Positions 42,058-49,910 of a stretch of 64,000 nucleotides of DNA are shown here, piece by piece (the stretch's first letter is position 1; the number at the start of each line of letters is the position of its first letter). The DNA comes from Polynucleobacter sp. MWH-CaK5 (GTDB lineage Bacteria > Pseudomonadota > Gammaproteobacteria > Burkholderiales > Burkholderiaceae), in contig NZ_CP061299.1 of assembly GCF_018687615.1 (NCBI RefSeq), forward strand, positions 1,535,433 through 1,599,432. Reading direction: 5' to 3'. The position numbers were made by a program, and so were the translations under genes. The notes beneath the pieces are model-generated. The model was not told the DNA's origin and made no database searches. It saw only the letters and a program-made list of their open reading frames with translations.

Positions 42058-42799
42058 TTTTTTTCCTTAAGAGACCTGTTATTAACCAAAATACGAGAGC
42101 TAAGACCGTTAAAGCAAACCACTGAAATGCATAACCCTGATGCTTTTCAACGCCAGTGGTCATTGACGGCCAATCTCTTTGCAATCCATCATTATTTGCT
42201 GTTGCGACTTCTCTCAAAACAAAGGGCAAATAATCGAAACCCACATACTTTGATTGTTTTTTAATATCAAGATTTTGCTGAATTTTTTGACTTTCTGCTG
42301 AGGAACCTTGAGTGCCCATACTCATGACGCGTGTAGGATACTCAAATGCCAAACCTTCCACCTGAACAGAGCCTGTAGGCGTATGGATGGTTGGTAAGGT
42401 CTCTCGGTTCATGCCATCTCTTGGAGCCCAGCCACGGTTAACCCACAACACTCTTTGAGTACCTTCGAGCTTCAGAGGTGTCATCACTAAAAACCCTGTG
42501 GATATACCTGTCTTTGGATCTCTTCCCTGAGGGTGCGGTCTATTCTCCAACCACACAGATTGATCGGCCAAATAAACACCCCTTGCGATCATCCTGTGGT
42601 GCTTTACTTCACTCAATTGCCAATCTTTATCATTCGCCAACAAGGGGCGTGATTCTTCTTTTTTAGCAATATCTGCTGCAAGCGTTAATTTTTGCTGCAT
42701 TCGATCTAATTGCCAAAAACCCAAAGACAATCCTATTGAGCAAACAATCATGGTTGCGGCTGTTGCTATCGGACGTGATAAAACTAATCTTTTAAACAT
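42047..42799 (-). CDS. SURF1 family cytochrome oxidase assembly protein
   Basis: Inner-membrane factor supporting heme A insertion into subunit I. The 250 residues have one helix at each end (~10-27 and ~225-244) and a periplasmic domain. Conserved pieces are GLSLGFWQLDRMQQK, VWLENRP, and VLWVNRGWAPRDG (~117-129). It is the first gene of the assembly operon; TATCAT six bases before its ATG suggests a leaderless transcript. It is divergent from the DUF2909 gene across 24 bases. Confidence 0.94.
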   Translation of the reverse strand: MFKRLVLSRPIATAATMIVCSIGLSLGFWQLDRMQQKLTLAADIAKKEESRPLLANDKDWQLSEVKHHRMIARGVYLADQSVWLENRPHPQGRDPKTGISTGFLVMTPLKLEGTQRVLWVNRGWAPRDGMNRETLPTIHTPTGSVQVEGLAFEYPTRVMSMGTQGSSAESQKIQQNLDIKKQSKYVGFDYLPFVLREVATANNDGLQRDWPSMTTGVEKHQGYAFQWFALTVLALVFWLITGLLRKKIDE

Positions 42800-42805
42800 A
42801 AAGCA

Positions 42806-42811
42806 ATGATA
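42806..42811 (-). promoter_or_regulatory. -10 element of the surf1-sco1 operon, leaderless geometry
   Basis: TATCAT (5/6) on the minus strand exactly six bases before the surf1 ATG. It overlaps a plus-strand TACGAT (42810-42815) eight bases before the DUF2909 ATG. Confidence 0.5.
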
Positions 42812-42823
42812 CGATGTACCCCT

Positions 42824-43033
42824 ATGAATTGGATTATCCCTATAGCTTTCTTGTTAATTTTGGGCAGCCTTGGCTCCGCCTTGTTTTTTATGATGCGTGA
42901 TAAAGGCAAAAGCTCAAAAACTGTTTATTCTCTGATGCTTCGCATTGGCATATCGATTTTGCTCTTTGCTGGCATTTGGATTGCTCATACCTTGGGCTAT
43001 ATCCAAAGTACCGGCATCCGTGTTGCAGCTTAA
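42824..43033 (+). CDS. DUF2909 family twin-transmembrane small protein
   Basis: A 69-residue membrane protein with two helices (about 3-23 and 39-59) joined by a short basic loop (RDKGKSSK). It belongs to the small DUF2909 family found beside oxidase genes in Beta- and Gammaproteobacteria. ATG 42824 gives the typical MNW start; an in-frame ATG at 42806 would overlap the surf1 promoter. It runs opposite to the flanking cox genes and ends at a shared terminator. A role in oxidase biogenesis is inferred from position only. Confidence 0.85.
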   Translation: MNWIIPIAFLLILGSLGSALFFMMRDKGKSSKTVYSLMLRIGISILLFAGIWIAHTLGYIQSTGIRVAA

Positions 43034-43084
43034 TTAATCAGCTAAACCAAACTAAAACGACTTAACCAACACTTTCCACTGTAT

Positions 43085-43113
43085 TAAAAAACGCCGCATT
43101 TGCGGCGTTTTTT
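43085..43113. terminator. Bidirectional intrinsic terminator between DUF2909 and coxC
   Basis: Stem AACGCCGCA / TGCGGCGTT with a two-base loop, flanked by A-runs on the left and T-runs on the right. It can therefore stop both convergent transcripts. Confidence 0.9.
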
Positions 43114-43148
43114 AATGATTCAATCGGTACAAGCCGATTGATCAGTAT

Positions 43149-44009
43149 TTACATCCAATAGATCACAACGTAAAGACCTAGCCAAACAACGTCCACGAAG
43201 TGCCAGTACCATGCAGCACCTTCAAAGGCGAAGTGATTTTCTGGTGTGAAATGCCCCTTCATGACGCGGACCAAAACAACTGCCAACATGATGGCGCCCA
43301 TTGTGACGTGGAAGCCGTGGAAACCAGTCAACATGAAGAATGTTGAGCCATAGATACCTGAGCTCAACTTCAAGTTCAAGTCGCTGTATGCGTGGATGTA
43401 CTCATACACCTGGAAGCACATGAAAATTGCGCCAAGGGCAACAGTAGCTGCCAAACCTTGGATTACTTGCTTGCGGTGACCTTCACGCATTGCGTGATGA
43501 GCCCAAGTAACTGTTACGCCAGATGCCAACAACAAAATAGTGTTGATGGTTGGGATTGGCCATGGACCCATGGTCTTAAAGCTTTCAACCAAACCAGCTG
43601 GACCGGCATTAGGCCAAGTGGCTGCAAAATCTGGCCACAATAGTTTGTTGTCAATATCACCTAACCAAGGCATAGCGATACTTCTTGCATAGAAAAGAGC
43701 TGAGAAGAAAGCGCCGAAGAACATGATTTCTGAGAAGATGAACCATGCCATAGACCATCTATAAGAAACGTCTACGTTCACACTGTTCATGCCACTTTCA
43801 GCTTCGCCGATCGCTTCACCGAACCATACATACAAAGATGCAATGGTCCAAACGATACCTGCCAAACAAAGGAACATACCCAATGTGCTGCCATTAACCC
43901 ACATCGATGCACCTGAACCAAAGCCAAGCAAACCAATGCTTGTAACGATTGGATGGCGTGTTGGAGCCGGCACATAGTAATACGGGGCTTTAGTAACACT
44001 GGAAGACAT
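43149..44009 (-). CDS. Cytochrome c oxidase subunit III
   Basis: Seven-helix core subunit of the aa3 oxidase. The 286 residues include the N-terminal YYYVPAPTRHPIVTS, EIMFFGAFFSALFYA (~93-107), TGFHGFHVTMGAIML (~231-245) and the C-terminal WYWHFVDVVWLGLYVVIYWM region. It is the last gene of the ctaC-ctaD operon on this strand, and stops before a shared hairpin terminator. Confidence 0.97.
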   Translation of the reverse strand: MSSSVTKAPYYYVPAPTRHPIVTSIGLLGFGSGASMWVNGSTLGMFLCLAGIVWTIASLYVWFGEAIGEAESGMNSVNVDVSYRWSMAWFIFSEIMFFGAFFSALFYARSIAMPWLGDIDNKLLWPDFAATWPNAGPAGLVESFKTMGPWPIPTINTILLLASGVTVTWAHHAMREGHRKQVIQGLAATVALGAIFMCFQVYEYIHAYSDLNLKLSSGIYGSTFFMLTGFHGFHVTMGAIMLAVVLVRVMKGHFTPENHFAFEGAAWYWHFVDVVWLGLYVVIYWM

Positions 44010-44027
44010 ACTCTCTCTCCTAAAAAA

Positions 44028-44237
44028 TCAATTCGATACAACTGCTTTGACAATGAACAACAATATTGTCATAAAAATAATTGCGCCCAAAACACCAGCA
44101 AGCACAATGTGAACAAAAGTCACAGACGCCATATCAGCATCCTGACCAGACCTCTTTCTTACTCCTAAAAACCCCCATAAAACTGCTCTCATGGAGATTA
44201 AAAACATCATGATGGAACTTCTTTTTTGATTTTCCAT
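44028..44237 (-). CDS. DUF2970 small membrane protein
   Basis: A 69-residue protein of the DUF2970 family, with RAVLWGFLGVRKRSG (17-31) and one C-terminal transmembrane helix (~45-66). I chose ATG 44237 (MENQKRS), one base from the ctaG stop; an upstream start would overlap ctaG. It lies between ctaG and coxC, its usual place in Burkholderiales. Likely an oxidase-associated accessory protein, function unknown. Confidence 0.87.
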   Translation of the reverse strand: MENQKRSSIMMFLISMRAVLWGFLGVRKRSGQDADMASVTFVHIVLAGVLGAIIFMTILLFIVKAVVSN

Positions 44238-44238
44238 C

Positions 44239-44832
44239 TTAAATCTTTGAAGGCTTGCTGTTGTGCTCACCAGTGATCACTTTTTGACCAGCACCAACTT
44301 CAAAGAATGTGTATGACAAAGTAATATTTTTAATACCTTTTGGTAAAGCCGGATCAATGATGAACACCACTGGCATTTCTCTTGATTCATTCGGCTTCAA
44401 AGTTTGTTCGTCAAAACAGAAGCACTCCAACTTCGTGAAATGCTCCGTGGCCTGCATCGGCGCATAACTTGGAATAGCTTGTGCTGAAATATTTCTATTT
44501 TGAGTATTAACCACCTCATAAACAACCTGCATCATTTCACCAGGATGCACTTGCATTGAGTTTTTTACTGAGCGAAATCTAAACGGCCCTTGAGTATTTG
44601 AATCAAACTCTATCGTGATCAAGCGTGAGGTATCAACTTGAGTATTTTTATCAGCGGCACCAACAGCACGAGTGCCGTAGTTATTTTTACTGGTCACCAC
44701 ATTGATGCCAGTCACCTCACACAAAACTCTGTACATTGGAATCAATGCATACCCAAAAGCAAACATGGCCACACTGATAACAGCGAGCTTGACCAGCATT
44801 TGACGATTGTATTGGGCCAGGTTAAATGCCAT
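44239..44832 (-). CDS. ctaG: Cytochrome c oxidase assembly protein CtaG (COX11)
   Basis: Copper chaperone for the CuB site of subunit I. The 197 residues have one N-terminal helix (~14-33), a cysteine at 38 and the copper-binding CFCF motif (C137, C139) followed by PxxSR-like residues NESREMPV. It is preceded by a 41-residue peptide gene whose stop is two bases upstream. Confidence 0.96.
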   Translation of the reverse strand: MAFNLAQYNRQMLVKLAVISVAMFAFGYALIPMYRVLCEVTGINVVTSKNNYGTRAVGAADKNTQVDTSRLITIEFDSNTQGPFRFRSVKNSMQVHPGEMMQVVYEVVNTQNRNISAQAIPSYAPMQATEHFTKLECFCFDEQTLKPNESREMPVVFIIDPALPKGIKNITLSYTFFEVGAGQKVITGEHNSKPSKI

Positions 44833-44834
44833 GA

Positions 44835-44960
44835 TCAGCCGAATATCATTTTCTTAGCAACAATACCCACGAAGAAGGCGATTGCAACCGTTAACAACAC
44901 AAGACCCAAGCGACGATTGTTCGCGCTTGGATTTTGTGTTTTTTGTTCTGATGTTGTCAT
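44835..44960 (-). CDS. 41-residue cytochrome oxidase small assembly protein
   Basis: Translated directly: MTTSEQKTQN start, basic NNRRLG, then one hydrophobic helix (about 18-35, LGLVLLTVAIAFFVGIV), ending KKMIFG. It stands between ctaD and ctaG, where Burkholderiales often carry an annotated 'cytochrome oxidase small assembly protein'. The reading frame is closed tightly against ctaG (two-base gap) and follows ctaD by 20 bases, which supports a real gene. The topology, an N-terminal polar arm plus one helix, recalls small oxidase subunits. Confidence 0.85.
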   Translation of the reverse strand: MTTSEQKTQNPSANNRRLGLVLLTVAIAFFVGIVAKKMIFG

Positions 44961-44980
44961 TTAAATTCCGTTAGGATTTA

Positions 44981-46570
44981 TTACTTAACCGTTGGCGGAG
45001 TTTCAAATGTGTGGAACGGCGCTGGAGAAGGAATTGTCCACTCCAAACCATTTGCACCATCCCATGGCTTGTCAGCTGCTTTTTGACCGCCACGGTATGT
45101 TGGCAACACCACAAACAACAAGAAATAAATCTGCATCAAACCAAAGCCAAGTGAGCCGATAGAAGCGATTGCATTGAAGTCAGCAAACTGAACTGGGTAG
45201 TCTGCATAACGACGTGGCATACCTGCAAGGCCCAAGAAGTGCATCGGGAAGAATGTAACGTTGAAGAAAATCATTGAGCCCCAGAAGTGAACTTTTCCGC
45301 GGAACTCATTCACCATGTGACCAGTCCACTTTGGCGCCCAGTAGTAGAAGCCTGCAAATAGAGCAAACAAAGAACCTGCTACTAGAACATAGTGGAAGTG
45401 AGCCACAACGTAATATGTGTCTTGAACCAAGATATCAATCGGTGCAACAGCCAAGATCAAGCCTGTGAAACCACCCATTGTGAACACGAAGATGAAACCA
45501 ATTGACCACAACATTGGAGTTTCAAAGGTCATTGAACCTTTCCACATTGTTGCGATCCAGTTAAAGATCTTCACGCCAGTTGGAACAGCGATCAACATCG
45601 TTGCGTACATGAAGAACAACTGACCTGTTACAGGCATACCTGTTGCAAACATGTGGTGCGCCCAAACGATGAAAGACAAAATCGCGATAGAAGCTGTTGC
45701 ATAAACCATTGAGCTGTAACCGAACAATGTTTTACGAGCAAATGTTGGGATTACTTCACTGATGATGCCGAACGCTGGCAAGATCATGATGTAAACCTCT
45801 GGGTGTCCGAAGAACCAGAAAATATGCTGATACATCACAGGGTCACCACCACCAGCTGCTGAGAAGAAGCTAGTACCAAAGTGACGGTCTGTTAGAACCA
45901 TGGTGATCGCACCAGCCAAAACAGGCATAACAGCGATCAATAGATAAGCAGTGATCAACCATGTCCAGCAGAACATTGGCATCTTCATCAATGTCATGCC
46001 AGGAGCGCGCATGTTCAAAATTGTCACGATGATGTTAATTGAACCCATGATGGATGAAGCGCCCATCAAGTGAATTGCAAAAATCGCCATGTCCATACCT
46101 GGACCCATTTGCACTGATAGGGGTGCATACAGAGTCCAACCAGCAGCAGTTGCGCCACCAGGAACTAGGAATGAAGTCAAAAGCAATAACGCTGCAACAG
46201 GCATGATCCAGAAGCTGAAGTTATTCATACGAGCAAATGCCATATCTGAGGCACCTACTTGCAATGGAATCATGTAGTTTGCGAAGCCCACGAAGGCTGG
46301 CATGATCGCGCCAAACACCATCACTAGACCGTGCATCGTTGTGAGCTGGTTGAATAGCTCAGGACGAATGTATTGCAAACCTGGCTGGAATAGCTCTAGG
46401 CGAATACCCAAAGCCATGATGCCGCCAGCAATCAAGCTGAAGAAAGAAAACAACAGGTACAGCGTACCAATATCTTTATGGTTGGTGGCGTATAACCAAC
46501 GTCTCCATCCATGCGGATGATCATGTGCGTGATCGTCGTGATGATCGTGTGCGTGACTTACTGTGCTCAT
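44981..46570 (-). CDS. ctaD: Cytochrome c oxidase subunit I (aa3 type)
   Basis: Catalytic heme a/a3-CuB subunit. The 529 residues have about twelve helices, the CuB signature WFFGHPEVYIMILP (~252-265) with the His-Tyr pair, AHHMF (~302-306) and the heme ligands in VAHFHYVLV (~387-395). The extreme N-terminus is His-rich (HAHDHHDDHAHDH). It lies 28 bases after ctaC in the same operon. It reduces oxygen and pumps protons across the inner membrane. Confidence 0.98.
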   Translation of the reverse strand: MSTVSHAHDHHDDHAHDHPHGWRRWLYATNHKDIGTLYLLFSFFSLIAGGIMALGIRLELFQPGLQYIRPELFNQLTTMHGLVMVFGAIMPAFVGFANYMIPLQVGASDMAFARMNNFSFWIMPVAALLLLTSFLVPGGATAAGWTLYAPLSVQMGPGMDMAIFAIHLMGASSIMGSINIIVTILNMRAPGMTLMKMPMFCWTWLITAYLLIAVMPVLAGAITMVLTDRHFGTSFFSAAGGGDPVMYQHIFWFFGHPEVYIMILPAFGIISEVIPTFARKTLFGYSSMVYATASIAILSFIVWAHHMFATGMPVTGQLFFMYATMLIAVPTGVKIFNWIATMWKGSMTFETPMLWSIGFIFVFTMGGFTGLILAVAPIDILVQDTYYVVAHFHYVLVAGSLFALFAGFYYWAPKWTGHMVNEFRGKVHFWGSMIFFNVTFFPMHFLGLAGMPRRYADYPVQFADFNAIASIGSLGFGLMQIYFLLFVVLPTYRGGQKAADKPWDGANGLEWTIPSPAPFHTFETPPTVK

Positions 46571-46598
46571 AGTAGCTCCAATTACCTATCTAATTTAA

Positions 46599-47753
46599 TT
46601 ATTTTGCTGCACGTGCTGTTGAGAAGTCTTTAGGCTGGATTAATTCACCAGTCTTATTACCCCAAGCATTACGTGTGTATGTCATAACTGCAGCCAACTC
46701 AACGTCATTCAATTGAGTCCACTTTGGCATTGCGCCCTTACCTTGTAACAAAATCTTGTACTGAGCTTCTTTTGCACCCAAGACAACTTTAGATCCATCT
46801 AAACCTGGGAATGCGCCAGCACCTTTACCGTTAGGCATATGGCAAGCTGCACAGTTAGATGCATAAACTTTTTCACCACGTTGCTTTAACTCATCCATTG
46901 TGAAAGTTTTTGTTGGATCATCAGCCAAAGAAGCCATTTGCTTTTTCTTACCAGCAACCCATGTTGTGTACTCTGCATCCGTCACAACCTTCACAGCGAT
47001 TGGCATGAATGCGTGCTCTTTACCGCAAAGCTCTGAACACTGACCGTAGAAGGTACCCAATTTTTCAGCTCTGAACCAAGTGTCGCGAACGAAACCTGGA
47101 ATCGCATCTTGCTTAACGCCAAATGCTGGAATGGTCCATGAATGAATCACATCATTAGCTGTTGTGACCATACGAATTTTTTTGCCAACAGGCACAACCA
47201 TCTCGTTATCAACATCAACCAAATATGTTGTTGATTTTTCAGCTTGGTTGTTGATCTGCTCACGAGGAGTTGTCAAAGTTTGCAAGAATGAAATGCCTTC
47301 GCCTTCACCCTTGATGTAATCGTAGCCCCACTTCCACTGATAACCAGTCACCTTGATGGTGATATCAGCGTTAGTTGTGTCTTTCATCGCAACCACTGTT
47401 TTAGTTGCTGGCAATGCCATCGCAATAACAATGATCAAAGGAACCACTGTCCAAATGATTTCTACTGTTGTGCTTTCATGGAAGCTTGCAGCTTTGTGAC
47501 CCAAAGATTTGCGGTGCTTGAAAATTGAATAAAACATCACGCCAAATACAGCCACAAAAATAACCGCACAGATGATCAACATCATCCAGTGAAGGTAGGC
47601 TACCTCTTCAGCAACTTTGGTCGCTGCAGGCTGAAGATTTAACTGAAATCTTGAAGGGCCGCCAGGCATGTCATTGATAGCCAAAGCAAAATTAGCGTAT
47701 AGCGAGCTCACCAAACCAAATAGCAAACCGACCAGTGATGTGCGATGTTTCAT
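46599..47753 (-). CDS. ctaC: Cytochrome c oxidase subunit II with C-terminal cytochrome c domain
   Basis: Electron-entry subunit. The 384 residues have a signal peptide (~1-26), two helices (~50-75 and ~98-118), a CuA cupredoxin domain with CSELCGKEHAFMP (~239-251), and a fused cytochrome c domain with CAACH (~309-313) and a distal MPKW methionine. The caa3-like fusion lets it take electrons directly from soluble donors. An FNR-type site and TATAAT lie 58-76 bases upstream, and AGGAACG serves as ribosome-binding site. Confidence 0.97.
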   Translation of the reverse strand: MKHRTSLVGLLFGLVSSLYANFALAINDMPGGPSRFQLNLQPAATKVAEEVAYLHWMMLIICAVIFVAVFGVMFYSIFKHRKSLGHKAASFHESTTVEIIWTVVPLIIVIAMALPATKTVVAMKDTTNADITIKVTGYQWKWGYDYIKGEGEGISFLQTLTTPREQINNQAEKSTTYLVDVDNEMVVPVGKKIRMVTTANDVIHSWTIPAFGVKQDAIPGFVRDTWFRAEKLGTFYGQCSELCGKEHAFMPIAVKVVTDAEYTTWVAGKKKQMASLADDPTKTFTMDELKQRGEKVYASNCAACHMPNGKGAGAFPGLDGSKVVLGAKEAQYKILLQGKGAMPKWTQLNDVELAAVMTYTRNAWGNKTGELIQPKDFSTARAAK

Positions 47754-47810
47754 CTTCGTTCCTATTTAATAAATTCTTGAATCTGTTGCACCGCATGAAT
47801 GGCAATGCAT

Positions 47811-47824
47811 TTGATATACATCAA
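47811..47824. promoter_or_regulatory. FNR/CRP-family palindrome at the cytochrome oxidase promoter
   Basis: TTGAT-ATAC-ATCAA is an exact match to the FNR consensus TTGAT-N4-ATCAA. It covers the predicted transcription start of ctaC, directly downstream of a TATAAT on the minus strand, so binding should repress. Confidence 0.8.
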
Positions 47825-47851
47825 TTATATTTGTAATTTGATCTAGTGCAA
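47824..47851 (-). promoter_or_regulatory. Putative sigma-70 promoter of the ctaC-ctaD-ctaG-coxC operon
   Basis: On the minus strand, TTGCAC, sixteen bases, TATAAT. The -10 is perfect and the -35 weak (TTG only). The start would be near 47817, giving a leader of about 64 bases. The rest of the 168-base gap (47852-47921) is AT-rich without a clear element. Confidence 0.5.
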
Positions 47852-47921
47852 TAAATTACTAAGCAATTTAGATGTTTACACTAGGATAATTAGGTATTAA
47901 GGTATGTGTGCGCTTGCTTAC

Positions 47922-48698
47922 TTATTTTTTAGGCCTAACAATTTGATCGGGGCTGATGGTTGCTATTCCCGTCTTATTTTGAGAACGCGATGCAACTGGC
48001 GACCAGGCATGCCCGTAGACAACTTCGAGGGTGATATTCAACTTCGATTCCACTCCAATCACATGCTGTGCTGAATCAGGCGAAGTTAATAAGCCCAAAT
48101 TAAAGGCTTCTTTGCACAATAAATGAGGATCTTCGTAGGACAAGGTCAGGTACTCCATGTCCATCACCGGCTCAGAAAAACCAGCCTGCATCAATCCATC
48201 CCCCACATCATGCATGTCCAAGCTACCTGCATTCCTCAGTAAACAATCATTGGGGAAGAGCTTTGTGAGCTCTTTGCCTGTATCAGGGCCAAGATAACTG
48301 AACATCAATAGACCTTCAGGCTTAAGTTTGCTTCTCCACTGCTTCATCAATGCATTTGGGTCATCTTGAAGATGCAACTCCAAGTTGGACCAAATCAAAT
48401 CAAAATCTGCACCCCCAATATTTAAAGGCGCTTCGTATTTATAAAACTGTTGGCGGGCGATTCTTTTAAACAGCTGCGAAAGGGCGTTTGAAGAAAATCT
48501 TTTTTCAAAACAGTGGTGCTCAGCCTCAGGGTAAAGGGCAGACAAAACAGATAGATTTAACTCACCAAGATGACCTACTTTTTGAGGTTGCAAACGAACA
48601 ATCTCTAATTTTTCAGCCATGCGCTGCGCAATTTCTAAAGATAGAAATTCAGGAATGGCTCTTGTATCTGAGCTTGACACTGATGATGGTGTGGGCAT
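47922..48698 (-). CDS. BioC-like SAM-dependent methyltransferase family protein, degenerate motif I
   Basis: A 258-residue protein most like BioC, malonyl-ACP O-methyltransferase of biotin synthesis. Supporting pieces are FDLIWSNLELHLQDDP (motif II/post-II, ~107-122), LKPEGLLMFSYLGPDTGKEL (~134-153, in part) and DMHDVGDGLMQAGFSEPVMDME. The SAM-binding motif I, normally DLGCGTG, is replaced by KVGHLGELN (~41-49), so SAM binding may be altered or lost. It is divergent from comF across 25 bases holding a 16-base palindrome. I call the family, not the activity. Confidence 0.7.
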   Translation of the reverse strand: MPTPSSVSSSDTRAIPEFLSLEIAQRMAEKLEIVRLQPQKVGHLGELNLSVLSALYPEAEHHCFEKRFSSNALSQLFKRIARQQFYKYEAPLNIGGADFDLIWSNLELHLQDDPNALMKQWRSKLKPEGLLMFSYLGPDTGKELTKLFPNDCLLRNAGSLDMHDVGDGLMQAGFSEPVMDMEYLTLSYEDPHLLCKEAFNLGLLTSPDSAQHVIGVESKLNITLEVVYGHAWSPVASRSQNKTGIATISPDQIVRPKK

Positions 48699-48702
48699 AG
48701 GT

Positions 48703-48718
48703 GCTCAGTATACTGAGC
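48703..48718. promoter_or_regulatory. 16-base perfect palindrome between bioC-like and comF
   Basis: GCTCAGTATACTGAGC. Each strand contains TATACT, placed 8 bases before the bioC-like ATG and 9 before the comF ATG. It can be read as overlapping divergent -10 elements or as an operator. A perfect TTGACA lies at 48674-48679 on the plus strand, but its 16/17-base partner (CATAGG) is poor. Confidence 0.6.
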
Positions 48719-48723
48719 GTGCG

Positions 48724-49431
48724 ATGAATTTACTCCTGCCTACTTCCTGTATTGGGTGCAAGGAGTTTCAAACGGCAACGATATGTCAAAAATGTCTTAA
48801 ACGACTAAAAGACTCTCAAATTCAAAGATGCGATCAATGCGCTCTGCCAATAGCACCTCATGAAACAAATCATCTGTGCATTGATTGCCTGAGAAAAAAA
48901 CCAACTTATGACACAACACTTTGCCTAGATAGTTATGGCGGATTTTTAACGGAAGCCATCCACTCATACAAATACCAACATCAAATCGCCATTGCTCATG
49001 GCCTTCTCGATGCTTGGCTAGGGATTCACCCAAGCTGGTCGCAGGGAAGTCAGTCCGTTGACGTGATGTTGCCCATTCCCATGAGCCAGACAAAACTTCA
49101 TCAAAGAGGCTTTAATCAATCATGGGAACTGTGCAAACTATTTTCAAGAAAACTGAAGATAAAAACCAATTGGAAAGCGCTGAATAGAATTCATCTAGAT
49201 GGCGATCAAGTTGCAGCGACCAAACAAGAGCGTGCTCAACGCTTGATCAATGTTTTCTCCATTGATCCCAATGGGATTGAGCTCATTAAAAATAAACGAA
49301 TTGTTTTAATTGATGATGTCATGACCACGGGTGCCACTTTGAGCGTTGTTGCAAAATTACTTAAAGATTTTGGAGCGCAAAGTGTTCATAATTGGGTCAT
49401 TCTCAGAACACCGAATAAATCACCATGCTAA
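48724..49431 (+). CDS. comF: ComF family phosphoribosyltransferase-like protein
   Basis: A 235-residue competence-type protein. An N-terminal zinc finger region has four CxxC pairs (CIGC, CQKC, CDQC, CIDC, within residues 9-60). A C-terminal PRTase domain has the PRPP-type motif VLIDDVMTTGATL (~198-210). ATG 48724 gives the family MNLLLPTSC start; longer frames overlap the divergent gene. ComF proteins aid DNA uptake or recombination of incoming DNA; no other competence genes are in the window. It overlaps trmL by 7 bases. Confidence 0.92.
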   Translation: MNLLLPTSCIGCKEFQTATICQKCLKRLKDSQIQRCDQCALPIAPHETNHLCIDCLRKKPTYDTTLCLDSYGGFLTEAIHSYKYQHQIAIAHGLLDAWLGIHPSWSQGSQSVDVMLPIPMSQTKLHQRGFNQSWELCKLFSRKLKIKTNWKALNRIHLDGDQVAATKQERAQRLINVFSIDPNGIELIKNKRIVLIDDVMTTGATLSVVAKLLKDFGAQSVHNWVILRTPNKSPC

Positions 49432-49895
49432 ATATCGTTCTTGTTGAACCAGAAATTCCACCTAACACGGGCAACATCATTCGCTTGTGCGCCAACACTG
49501 GAGCGCAACTTCATTTGATTAAACCCTTGGGCTTTCCCCTTGAGGACAAAAGCATGAAACGCGCGGGCTTGGATTATCACGAATACGCCAACATGAAAGT
49601 TCATGAAAGTTGGGCAGATTTTTTAGCGCAGGAAAAGCCTGAGCAAGATAGGATGTTTGCACTGACCACCAAAGGAACTGGAACGCTCCTCAAGTGTCAA
49701 TTTCAAGAAAATGATTACTTGGTTTTTGGCTCCGAAACCAGAGGTCTATCACAAGAAATTCGCGATCAATTTCTTCCAGAAAAGCGTGTGCGTTTACCAA
49801 TGAGAGCTAACAGTCGTAGTCTGAATCTATCAAACACTGTGGCAGTGATGGTTTATGAAGCTTGGCGCCAAATGGATTTCAAGGGTGGCGAATAG
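49425..49895 (+). CDS. trmL: tRNA (cytidine(34)-2'-O)-methyltransferase TrmL
   Basis: SPOUT-class methyltransferase acting on the wobble base of tRNA-Leu. The 156 residues contain EPEIPPNTGNIIRLCANTG (~8-26), GSETRGL (~102-108) and the knotted C-terminal LPMRANSRSLNLSNTVAV (in part). It starts within the last seven bases of comF. Its stop is 15 bases from the convergent gpsA stop. Confidence 0.96.
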   Translation: MLNIVLVEPEIPPNTGNIIRLCANTGAQLHLIKPLGFPLEDKSMKRAGLDYHEYANMKVHESWADFLAQEKPEQDRMFALTTKGTGTLLKCQFQENDYLVFGSETRGLSQEIRDQFLPEKRVRLPMRANSRSLNLSNTVAVMVYEAWRQMDFKGGE

Positions 49896-49910
49896 TTGCC
49901 CGCTCAATTA

